Assembly: GCA_021161495.1 (NCBI GenBank)
Contig: JAGHAO010000128.1
Location: forward strand, 1-5,164
Source of the DNA: Caldisericaceae bacterium
GTDB taxonomy: Bacteria; Caldisericota; Caldisericia; Caldisericales; Caldisericaceae
Direction of reading: 5' to 3'
Length of the DNA stretch: 5,164 nt
Within the stretch, counting starts at the first letter, position 1; each line of letters starts with the position of its first letter. The translations under genes were made by a program, and so were the position numbers. The notes beneath the pieces were generated by a model that was given only the letters and a program-made list of their open reading frames with translations, was not told where the DNA came from and made no database searches. Below are positions 1-4,476 of this stretch, in pieces.

Positions 1-1
1 A

Positions 2-538
2 ACCCTGAAAAAGTTCGGAATAACGGCGGTTTTTGTTTCGCACAATATGGAAGAGGCGTATTTTTTCGGAGGAAGAGTAGGCGTTATGCAGAACGGAAAA
101 CTCGTTCAAATCGGAACGCCTGATGAGATAAAATACAAGCCCGCAAGCGAATTCGTCGCTTTCACATTCGGAGAGGTAAATATTTTCACCTGCACCGTGA
201 AAGAAAGCGTAAACGGTGTTTCCGTTGCAAGATGCGGAAGTTTTGAGATAAAATTTTTGGGTGATTTCGAAATCGGAAGAAAGTTAAAACTCGCCGTCCG
301 CCCGGAAGATATCGTTATCTCCCCCAAACAGGTGCAAACAAGCGCAAGGAATGTGATCAGGGGTAAAATTTCCGAAATTTTGAGCAGGGGCCCGCTCGTG
401 AAAGTGGTTATAAATTGCGGAAATAAAGTGTCGGTTTACGTTTCGAAACAATCTTTTGAAGAGTTGAACCTGAGCAGAGGAAAAGAAGTCTCTTTGCGGT
501 TCAAGATCACGGCGCCGCACGTTTTACCCGATAAATGA
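2..538 (+). CDS. ABC transporter ATP-binding protein, C-terminal part (molybdate/tungstate-like), 5' partial
   Basis: The reading frame enters from the left edge and ends at TGA 536-538, giving 178 visible residues. The motif VFVSHNMEEAY at residues 10-20 is the H-loop (switch histidine, H14) of an ABC nucleotide-binding domain. It is followed by the usual RVGVMQNGKLVQIGTP segment (25-40). Walker A, the signature motif and Walker B must lie upstream of the window. The remainder is a regulatory TOBE region with RPEDI (100-104), then SARN at about 114-117, VSKQSFEEL and FKITAPHV near the end. SARN and a terminal FKxxAxHV are typical of Mop/TOBE domains in ModC and WtpC type ATPases, so oxyanion (molybdate or tungstate) import is the most likely role. 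The ATPase would act on the cytoplasmic face with a permease and a binding protein that are not visible here. The substrate is inferred; the ABC assignment is secure. Confidence 0.9.
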   Translation, partial: TLKKFGITAVFVSHNMEEAYFFGGRVGVMQNGKLVQIGTPDEIKYKPASEFVAFTFGEVNIFTCTVKESVNGVSVARCGSFEIKFLGDFEIGRKLKLAVRPEDIVISPKQVQTSARNVIRGKISEILSRGPLVKVVINCGNKVSVYVSKQSFEELNLSRGKEVSLRFKITAPHVLPDK

Positions 539-820
539 ATCTTTTCCCGTAAGTTTCTTGTCGATGTAGAGGTATGCAATAATCACGGCCATTTCCGCCA
601 TCGTAAGCGTGAAGTTGTTCTGCAAAAACGAAACGAAAAAGGAGAGTAAATCCACCAAGCCTATAGCAACAATAAGAAGTATCGTTTCGACAACCTGTAT
701 TTTGAAATTCTTCTTTGCGATCTTCCCCGCTTTGAGGCGGTTAAAAGAACTCGAAACGATAACCACGCCCACAATAACCATAATCGCCATACTAACGGTA
801 AACCTTTGAATGTTTTCCAT
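524..820 (-). CDS. Small hydrophobic membrane protein, unknown function; 5' end uncertain
   Basis: This 98-residue minus-strand protein is not a family I recognise. Three hydrophobic segments are visible at about 8-25 (MAIMVIVGVVIV), 42-66 (ETILLIVAIGLVDLLSFFVSFL) and 71-87, separated by a basic loop (NRLKAGKIAKKNFK) that probably faces the cytoplasm. It converges on the ABC ATPase gene, and the two 3' ends overlap by 15 bases (524-538). The ATG at 818-820 has no convincing Shine-Dalgarno. The same frame stays open upstream to 865 and encodes further hydrophobic residues (ALLVINLFSYYNIR) before a TAA at 866-868. The annotated ATG is therefore probably not the original start. Either a one-base frameshift separates it from the ATG at 879-881, or the 5' end was replaced by the neighbouring repeat. 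Membrane location is well supported; function is unknown. Confidence 0.7.
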   Translation of the reverse strand: MENIQRFTVSMAIMVIVGVVIVSSSFNRLKAGKIAKKNFKIQVVETILLIVAIGLVDLLSFFVSFLQNNFTLTMAEMAVIIAYLYIDKKLTGKDSFIG

Positions 821-878
821 ACGGATATTGTAATAGGAAAACAGGTTAATTACAAGGAGCGCCCGTTATTCCGAATAT

Positions 879-894
879 CATATTTTACTTCTCC
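879..894 (-). promoter_or_regulatory. Shine-Dalgarno and ATG out of frame with the small membrane protein
   Basis: On the minus strand GGAG (894-891) is followed by 9 bases and ATG (881-879). That ATG reads MIFGITGAPCN and then stops at TAA 848-846. Removing one base in the GGGCG run at about 860-864 would join MIFGIT to ALLVINLF in the frame of the 524-820 gene, giving one more hydrophobic N-terminal segment. This is the best candidate for the original start of that gene. The site also borders repeat DNA, so a chance match is possible. Confidence 0.4.
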
Positions 895-1028
895 GCGCGC
901 ATTTCACGGAATGCCTTTTTCCAGCCTATTGCGGGGTCTTGTTTTTCAGCGTCTCGTCGTCCTGCACTCTTTTCCTCGGGATACATTGCCCCGAGTTTTA
1001 TTTCAGGATTTTGTCTTTTTCCCGTCAT
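885..1028 (-). CDS. Possible 47-residue ORF read through repeat DNA (doubtful)
   Basis: The minus strand can be read from ATG 1028-1026 to TAA 887-885. AGGAG lies at 1039-1035, 6 bases upstream of the ATG. The peptide starts MTGKRQNPEIKLGAMYPEEK and ends GWKKAFREMRAEK. It is strongly basic and charged, with no recognised domain. Its stop lies 3 bases before the ATG at 881, so its end carries the Shine-Dalgarno of that start, as in an operon. Against it, the AGGAG and much of the coding part are repeat sequence found elsewhere in the window, and purine-rich strands of such repeats often read open by chance. It could also be the remnant tail of an older minus-strand gene. I keep it only as a low-confidence candidate. 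Confidence 0.18.
   Translation of the reverse strand: MTGKRQNPEIKLGAMYPEEKSAGRRDAEKQDPAIGWKKAFREMRAEK
975..995. repeat. Hairpin CTCGGG/CCCGAG followed by T-rich tract
   Basis: CTCGGG (975-980) pairs with CCCGAG (990-995) across a 9-base loop, followed by TTTTATTT. It has the form of a weak plus-strand terminator, but no plus-strand gene ends just before it. It follows a copy of the CACTCyTTTCCTCG module, so it looks like the hairpin part of a diverged repeat unit. Confidence 0.4.
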
Positions 1029-1034
1029 TCCGCG

Positions 1035-1067
1035 CTCCTTTCCTCGCCGAAGGCGAGCACTTGTTTC
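1035..1067. repeat. 33-bp repeat unit with CTCGCC/GGCGAG hairpin, copy 1
   Basis: This 33-base unit differs from the copy at 1918-1950 at one position only (G1049 versus A1932, in the 3-base loop). It contains a 6-bp stem, CTCGCC (1043-1048) with GGCGAG (1052-1057). Both copies lie in the same orientation. Confidence 0.85.
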
Positions 1068-1084
1068 AGAGTCCCGAAGTAGTC

Positions 1085-1105
1085 ATTCCGGACTTGATCC
1101 GGAAT
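1085..1105. repeat. ATTCCGGA-CTTGA-TCCGGAAT palindrome (VIPDLIRNL type)
   Basis: An 8-bp stem, ATTCCGGA (1085-1092) with TCCGGAAT (1098-1105), closes a 5-base loop CTTGA. Read on the plus strand it gives VIPDLIRNL, a frequent dispersed-repeat peptide in bacterial genomes. A degraded relative without clean pairing lies at 2047-2067 (ATTCCGAACTTGATCCGAAAT). Confidence 0.8.
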
Positions 1106-1157
1106 CTCGTCTTTTTCTGTTTTTGGGTTCACTTTAATGAACGAATTAAAAACAAGA

Positions 1158-1180
1158 CCCTGAATAAATACATTTCAGGG
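1158..1180. repeat. CCCTGAA/TTCAGGG hairpin, copy A
   Basis: A 7-bp stem (1158-1164 with 1174-1180) closes a 9-base loop. The copy at 2008-2030 has CCCTGAG/CTCAGGG with the same loop length, a paired A-T to G-C change that supports selection for the stem or its formation by a structured element. Confidence 0.7.
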
Positions 1181-1224
1181 CGACAACAAAGAATAAGAGT
1201 TTCGAGGGAAATTTGCGGAAAAAT

Positions 1225-1253
1225 TTGTAAATAATATTTATTTTGTTTATAAT
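1225..1253 (+). promoter_or_regulatory. Promoter of the toxin-antitoxin operon
   Basis: TATAAT (1248-1253) is a perfect -10 box. TTGTAA (1225-1230), 17 bases upstream, matches the -35 consensus at 4 of 6 positions. Transcription would begin near 1260, leaving a leader of about 28 bases before the antitoxin ATG at 1288. The -10 box overlaps the centre of the inverted repeat at 1237-1267. Confidence 0.75.
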
Positions 1254-1267
1254 GTAAACAAAATAAA
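1237..1267. promoter_or_regulatory. Perfect 13-bp inverted repeat, probable antitoxin operator
   Basis: TTTATTTTGTTTA (1237-1249) and TAAACAAAATAAA (1255-1267) are exact reverse complements separated by 5 bases. The repeat covers the end of the -10 box and the predicted transcription start. Ribbon-helix-helix antitoxins bind such palindromes in their own promoters as dimers of dimers, so binding here would directly block RNA polymerase. The sequence is seen directly; its operator function is inferred from position and family. Confidence 0.75.
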
Positions 1268-1287
1268 CTATGAAGGGGATGCGAAAA

Positions 1288-1515
1288 ATGAAAAGAAAAG
1301 AAAGTGTTTTGTCGGTAAGATTACCGGAAAGTCTTAAGGAACAGATAGAAAAAATTGCAAAGGCGACGGAACGCCCGAAGAGTTATTTTGTTAAAAAGGC
1401 TCTTGAAATGTATCTCGAAGAAATTAGCGATTATGCCATTGCACTTGACAGATATACCGATAAAGATGCCGAGTATCTTACTACCGAAGAGGTAAAACGG
1501 GAGATTGGGGTATAA
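1288..1515 (+). CDS. RelB-like ribbon-helix-helix antitoxin
   Basis: The product is a 75-residue antitoxin and transcriptional repressor. A short strand SVLSVRLP (6-13) is followed by helix ESLKEQIEKIAKATE (14-28) and helix RPKSYFVKKALEMYLEE (29-45), the order of a ribbon-helix-helix (CopG/Arc/RelB) DNA-binding domain. The acidic C-terminal part (46-75) should wrap the toxin. In-frame ATGs also occur at 1270 and 1279. I chose 1288 because AAGGGG (1273-1278) sits 9 bases upstream of it and 1270 has no Shine-Dalgarno. Using 1270 gives 81 residues with the same domain. The gene overlaps the toxin gene by 11 bases, and the palindrome at 1237-1267 is its likely binding site. The family assignment is firm; the exact subfamily is not. 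Confidence 0.88.
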   Translation: MKRKESVLSVRLPESLKEQIEKIAKATERPKSYFVKKALEMYLEEISDYAIALDRYTDKDAEYLTTEEVKREIGV

Positions 1516-1771
1516 AGTTCTCTGGCACAAAGATGCCGTAAAAGAATTAAAACAAATTGATAAAAAAGACGCCTCCGAAATAATAGATAAGGTTACGAAC
1601 TATCTCGTAAAAGAGCCCTTTAAATTGGGGAAACTGTTGAGAGGAAATTTGAAAATGTTCAGAAGATACAGGCTTGGTAAATACAGGGTGATATACACCG
1701 TTAATGCGAAATCTCATACCTTAATGGTGCTGCGTATAGGTAAAAGGGATAAAATATATAAATCAAAATAG
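1505..1771 (+). CDS. RelE/ParE-family toxin
   Basis: This 88-residue protein has the layout of the RelE/ParE fold: N-terminal strand YKVLWHKDAV, two helices (about 10-36), then a basic strand region GKLLRGNLKMFRRYRLGKYRVIYTVN (42-67) and the final strand LMVLRIGKRDKIY (73-85). Basic residues R53, R54, R56, R61, R77, K80 and R81, with Y85 near the end, resemble the set used by RelE-type mRNA interferases on the ribosome. The similar RLGKYRVIY stretch is also common in RelE-like toxins generally, so gyrase-targeting ParE activity is less likely but not excluded. Translation starts at TTG 1505-1507 inside the antitoxin gene. The nearest Shine-Dalgarno (AGAGG, 1488-1492) is 12 bases away, so expression probably depends on coupling to antitoxin translation. 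The antitoxin partner is immediately upstream. Confidence 0.88.
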   Translation: MGYKVLWHKDAVKELKQIDKKDASEIIDKVTNYLVKEPFKLGKLLRGNLKMFRRYRLGKYRVIYTVNAKSHTLMVLRIGKRDKIYKSK

Positions 1772-1786
1772 AACAATAATGAACTT

Positions 1787-1819
1787 CGGCTGATTCCCGC
1801 TATCGGGTATGCCGTTTTT
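1787..1819 (+). terminator. Rho-independent terminator-like hairpin after the toxin gene
   Basis: CGGC (1787-1790) pairs with GCCG (1811-1814), and AT (1793-1794) with AT (1809-1810). CCCG (1796-1799) pairs with CGGG (1804-1807) around loop CTAT. The stem has a bulge (TG) and a T-T mismatch, and TTTTT (1815-1819) follows. It lies 15 bases after the toxin stop, where the toxin-antitoxin transcript would be expected to end. Confidence 0.6.
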
Positions 1820-1917
1820 CACTAAAATTCTTTACGCAACAATCTTGCTTGTTAATGCAGGTGTTCTGAGTTTGAGTTACGACGCCTCGGGGTGGCAGGA
1901 CAGTTAGTCACTCTGCA

Positions 1918-1950
1918 CTCCTTTCCTCGCCAAAGGCGAGCACTTGTTTC
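1918..1950. repeat. 33-bp repeat unit with CTCGCC/GGCGAG hairpin, copy 2
   Basis: This copy is identical to 1035-1067 at 32 of 33 positions and in the same orientation. The stem is 1926-1931 with 1935-1940 around loop AAA. The two copies lie 883 bases apart and flank the toxin-antitoxin operon. Confidence 0.85.
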
Positions 1951-1978
1951 GGCACCTCGTCTTTTTAATAGGAGTTTC

Positions 1979-1997
1979 GAGGGAAAGGTGTTCCCTC
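1979..1997. repeat. GAGGGAA/TTCCCTC hairpin
   Basis: A 7-bp stem (1979-1985 with 1991-1997) closes loop AGGTG. With a bulged C1978 the pairing extends by TTT (1975-1977) with AAA (1998-2000). Block A carries only the left half, at 1204-1210. Confidence 0.6.
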
Positions 1998-2007
1998 AAA
2001 TTGAAGA

Positions 2008-2030
2008 CCCTGAGTAAAAACACCTCAGGG
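2008..2030. repeat. CCCTGAG/CTCAGGG hairpin, copy B
   Basis: A 7-bp stem (2008-2014 with 2024-2030) closes a 9-base loop. It is the counterpart of 1158-1180, with one compensatory base-pair change. Confidence 0.7.
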
Positions 2031-2088
2031 TGACAGGACAGGGGTTATTCCGAACTTGATCCGAAATTTCCTCACGGGTGTTCTTTAT

Positions 2089-2117
2089 TTGAAAATTTCC
2101 CAAAAAAGGCATACAAT
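2089..2117 (+). promoter_or_regulatory. Sigma70-like promoter of the 2136-5051 operon
   Basis: TTGAAA (2089-2094) and TACAAT (2112-2117) each match consensus at 5 of 6 positions with a 17-base spacer. Transcription would start near 2123-2125, giving a very short leader that begins about at the ribosome site AGAGGA (2124-2129) of the first gene. The promoter lies directly downstream of repeat block B. Confidence 0.7.
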
Positions 2118-2135
2118 TGGTTAAGAGGATTAAAA

Positions 2136-2780
2136 ATGAAAAATATATCAAACTATGAGAAACCGAAAAATGAAACTTACGAACGCTTTTGGCGAAACAG
2201 ATTCGCCGAACTCACGGACGAGACACAGGAATCTTCGAAATTGAAAACGGCAAAGACCTTAACATCTCTTTCCTTTTCGTATCTTGCACTTTTCTTGATT
2301 TCCGCAGCGGAGAGCTTACTCAACAGCCCGTTTTTCAAATCAATCGGAAATAAAGGAATAAACATACTGCTTGCCTTATTCTCCGTTTTATTAGTTGCTT
2401 CCTATGTTCTAATGGTAATTATTTCGGGTAAAAAACGTATTTACAGCGATTCCGTTTTGGATTCGAAGAAATTTTCCGCTCAAGGGATGTACGGGGCATC
2501 GGTATCTGTCGGTGTGTCAATAGTGCTTGCCCTTTTAGGGATTTTTATGCCGCGCTTTTTTTACGCATCGGCGGCAGTCTCATTTGTTTTTATAATTCTG
2601 CAGATGTATTATTTTTCTCGCACCGTAGCTTCTTTTATCGCCATTTTAACGGGCACAGTAGCGATTTCCTTTTTCCCCGCTTATTTTGTTCTTTATCCGA
2701 TATATCCGCTTGCATCCGTCGCATTTTTTATCGGCGCGTTGATCACTGCGGGGCTCTTTGAGGCGGCAAAAAACATATGA
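2136..2780 (+). CDS. Multi-pass membrane protein of unknown function
   Basis: I do not recognise a family for this 214-residue protein. A charged N-terminal region of about 40 residues (with ERFWRNRFAEL and many E, K and T) precedes four to six hydrophobic segments, at roughly 41-60, 75-97, 117-138, 141-160, 164-187 and 190-207. A short basic loop GKKRIYSD (98-105) is probably cytoplasmic. The start is supported by AGAGGA (2124-2129), 6 bases before the ATG. It is the first gene of a packed operon. Its stop overlaps the next start as ATGA (2777-2780), implying coupled translation and a shared process with the single-helix protein and the lipoprotein downstream. It may anchor or handle the exported lipoprotein, but no motif shows this. 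Confidence 0.8.
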   Translation: MKNISNYEKPKNETYERFWRNRFAELTDETQESSKLKTAKTLTSLSFSYLALFLISAAESLLNSPFFKSIGNKGINILLALFSVLLVASYVLMVIISGKKRIYSDSVLDSKKFSAQGMYGASVSVGVSIVLALLGIFMPRFFYASAAVSFVFIILQMYYFSRTVASFIAILTGTVAISFFPAYFVLYPIYPLASVAFFIGALITAGLFEAAKNI

Positions 2781-3037
2781 CAAGGTTTCCGAAATCTTTC
2801 GAACTTGCGGAACTTGTTTATAAACCGTTTTTGTGGTATTTGAACGACAGCGAAAAACTAATCGAATCCGCAAAGGAGAATCCGAAAATTGAGTTTTTTA
2901 AAGAAGGCAAGGAAAAATCAAACTCGAAAAATAACGATTGGAAAGTTCTTTCTTTTGCATTGCTTGCGACGTGCATCGCACTTTTTGCGTTCGTAATTTT
3001 CCTGTCCGTCCGTTTAAGGGAGGCGGTTAAAAAATGA
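2777..3037 (+). CDS. Small protein with one C-terminal membrane helix, unknown function
   Basis: This is an 86-residue protein. Residues 1-55 are polar and charged, with FELAELVYKPFLWYLNDSEKLIESAKEN (8-35) likely helical, then a lysine/serine/asparagine-rich linker. One hydrophobic helix spans about 56-78 (VLSFALLATCIALFAFVIFLSV), with a basic tail RLREAVKK. No signal peptide is visible, so the N-terminal domain probably lies in the cytoplasm, as in a tail-anchored protein. GAGG (2760-2763) is 13 bases upstream, rather far, so initiation probably depends on coupling through the ATGA overlap with the preceding gene. It also overlaps the lipoprotein start by 4 bases. The arrangement suggests a small subunit or adaptor for the neighbouring membrane protein; this is inference only. 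Confidence 0.75.
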   Translation: MTRFPKSFELAELVYKPFLWYLNDSEKLIESAKENPKIEFFKEGKEKSNSKNNDWKVLSFALLATCIALFAFVIFLSVRLREAVKK

Positions 3038-4476
3038 AAAAGCAAGTTGCGCTGATTTTACTCTTTGCGCTTTTCGTTTCGGTTTTTTCCGGGTGTAATG
3101 TTTTCTCGAAGCCTCAAAGCGTTCATTTTGAAGAGATAAAATCGTTTACCGCCGAAGAGAAAAAGTTGAAAACAGATACCTGTGTTATAACCAAAAAAAT
3201 CCTCGTAAACCCTGCAAACAGGCAAGAAATTTTTGTTCTGACAAATGCGGGTTTTTTGCACTCCGAAGATGCGGGGGAGAGTTGGACGGTGCTGAACTTT
3301 CCGAAACCGGATATTATACAATTTGCGACAATTTCGGAAAACGGCACGCTGTATGCCGTAGGAGGATTGGGAAAATTGTATTCCTATTCGAAAAACGGGT
3401 GGAAATACATTTCCGGAATTAATTACAAGGTAGATATTACTTGCTTGTGCGCGGGCGTGAAAGACGTTTTATACGTAAAATCCGATTATTGGCTTTACAA
3501 ATCGGAAGACGGAGGCATAAATTTTTACAAGATGAAACTCCCCGTTCTCCTTGATAGAACGGGGGATTACAAAGTTTACGTAAACCCTTTCAAAAGAAAC
3601 GAAATTTACCTTTACGGAGGAATCGCAGATTACGTATCGGAAGATTCCGGAAACACGTGGAAAGGTTTGAACATTCCGCACGAAAAACCCTTTTCCGATT
3701 ATCCGAGGCTTATTTCTCTTTGTGCGGAAAGTGCAAACTCGTTGCTCATTATTATAAACACTTCGTCGAAAGGAGGGACGGAGAGAAATAAATCTGCCGT
3801 ATTCTCTTTCGACGGGAAAAATTGGAAAGTTGTTGCCGAAAATCTTCCTTTCGGAGGAGAAATATATGCAAATCCTTTCGACAAAAACGAACTTTTCCTT
3901 TGTTCGAGGAGTCTTTTTATGATAAAGAACAGCACTTTAACGCCTCACGGTTTGCTTGATTTCCCTGCTTGTGTTGCGGCTGTCGGAAAGGGGCGTATAA
4001 TTGCGGCAAACTACTACGGAAAACTCTTTGTAATGAAGGAAGGGAAAGGCAGGGGGAACTTTGTCGGTAACCACGATGAGGAAGCGATAGTTTCCGCTAT
4101 CTCAGTTTGCAACGGAAAAACGTACGCAGTTACCGACAGCAATCTTTACGCTTTGAAAAATTCCGGATCGGGCGAATCTATCATTGAAAGTGTTCACGGA
4201 AATATGGTGAGAGAAAAATTTTTCTTACCTTTTATAATTACTTTCCCCGAAAAAAACTGCCTTACGGTTTACGGGGTATGCGATGGCAACAGTTTTTCCA
4301 TAATTTCTCGTGAAGGCGGAAAAACGAAGAAAACGGATCTCGGAGAGGAGTTTATTACGGATGTTGTTAAAGGGCCTTTGCCTTTCAGTGTCCTTATATC
4401 GACGTCGGAAGGCATTTACCTTTACTCTGCGGAAAGCGGAAAGTTAAAAAAATCGGCTTTGACGGAAAGGCTGTGA
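3034..4476 (+). CDS. Asp-box beta-propeller lipoprotein, frame-0 product (480 residues)
   Basis: The N-terminus MKKQVALILLFALFVSVFSGC is a lipoprotein signal peptide with the lipidated cysteine at C21, so the product is exported and membrane-anchored. The rest is repetitive beta structure. Asp-box (BNR-like, SxDxGxxW) motifs occur at 77-84 (SEDAGESW), 157-164 (SEDGGINF) and 202-209 (SEDSGNTW), with a weaker SFDGKNW at 258-264. NPxxxxEIF/NPFxxNEIY strands (59-67, 184-192, 280-288) precede blades. This resembles propellers of the Ycf48 or sialidase-like group, but no catalytic residues identify an enzyme; protein or glycan binding is the safest guess. AAGGGAGG (3016-3023) is 10 bases before the ATG. 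The frame ends abruptly after LKKSALTERL, in mid-blade, while the -1 frame continues the same propeller through 5051. See the A7 site at 4446-4452. Confidence 0.85.
   Translation: MKKQVALILLFALFVSVFSGCNVFSKPQSVHFEEIKSFTAEEKKLKTDTCVITKKILVNPANRQEIFVLTNAGFLHSEDAGESWTVLNFPKPDIIQFATISENGTLYAVGGLGKLYSYSKNGWKYISGINYKVDITCLCAGVKDVLYVKSDYWLYKSEDGGINFYKMKLPVLLDRTGDYKVYVNPFKRNEIYLYGGIADYVSEDSGNTWKGLNIPHEKPFSDYPRLISLCAESANSLLIIINTSSKGGTERNKSAVFSFDGKNWKVVAENLPFGGEIYANPFDKNELFLCSRSLFMIKNSTLTPHGLLDFPACVAAVGKGRIIAANYYGKLFVMKEGKGRGNFVGNHDEEAIVSAISVCNGKTYAVTDSNLYALKNSGSGESIIESVHGNMVREKFFLPFIITFPEKNCLTVYGVCDGNSFSIISREGGKTKKTDLGEEFITDVVKGPLPFSVLISTSEGIYLYSAESGKLKKSALTERL
4446..4452 (+). other. In-phase A AAA AAA slippery heptamer joining two halves of the propeller gene
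   Basis: The frame-0 codons AAA (4447-4449, K472) and AAA (4450-4452, K473) are preceded by A4446, giving the X XXY YYZ arrangement used for -1 ribosomal frameshifting. After a -1 slip the next codon is ATC (4452-4454), and the protein reads SGKLKKIGFDGKAVNCLYAD, a smooth propeller strand continuation. Without the slip, translation ends 7 codons later. An A7 run can also allow RNA polymerase slippage. I see only a weak hairpin downstream (GCTTT/AAAGGC with a bulge, about 4456-4471), so a stimulator is not established. Confidence 0.55.

Larger units (their letters stand above)
895..1211. repeat. Mosaic palindromic repeat block A
   Basis: No convincing gene fills this stretch. It is a patchwork of short modules, several of which recur in block B (1911-2067). 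The modules in order are: GCACTCTTTTCCTCG (964-978), CTCCTTTCCTCGCC plus GGCGAGCACTTGTTTC (1035-1067), the palindrome around 1085-1105, CTCGTCTTTTT (1106-1116), the CCCTGAA/TTCAGGG hairpin (1158-1180), and GAGTTTCGAGGGAAA (1197-1211). The plus strand can be read as an open frame containing VIPDLIRNL, a peptide known from translated dispersed repeats in many bacteria and not evidence of a protein gene. The outer borders are approximate. Confidence 0.75.
1911..2067. repeat. Mosaic palindromic repeat block B
   Basis: The 1772-2135 interval holds the terminator, this repeat block and the promoter at 2089-2117; I see no gene in it. The block contains the 33-bp unit (1918-1950), CTCGTCTTTTT (1954-1964), GAGTTTCGAGGGAAA (1972-1986) forming a GAGGGAA/TTCCCTC hairpin, the CCCTGAG/CTCAGGG hairpin (2008-2030) and a degraded ATTCCG palindrome (2047-2067). 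The same modules occur in block A but in a different order, and the GAGGGAA hairpin is complete only here. Confidence 0.72.

Noticed and set aside
520..560. Bidirectional terminator between the convergent genes
   Set aside because: I found no stable hairpin with a T-run; the coding ends simply overlap.
609..809. Plus-strand ORF of 66 codons
   Set aside because: It is antisense to the hydrophobic minus-strand protein and has no start signals; a shadow frame.
806..1234. Plus-strand ORF of 142 codons containing VIPDLIRNL
   Set aside because: It is built largely from dispersed palindromic repeats, lacks a ribosome site, and VIPDLIRNL is a known translated-repeat artefact.
1809..1907. 32-codon ORF with a hydrophobic stretch (ILYATILLVNAGVLSL)
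   Set aside because: Its ATG lies within the terminator stem, it has no Shine-Dalgarno, and its end runs toward the repeats. At most a remnant.
895..2067. CRISPR array
   Set aside because: The repeats are unevenly spaced, differ in order and have no regular spacers or cas genes.
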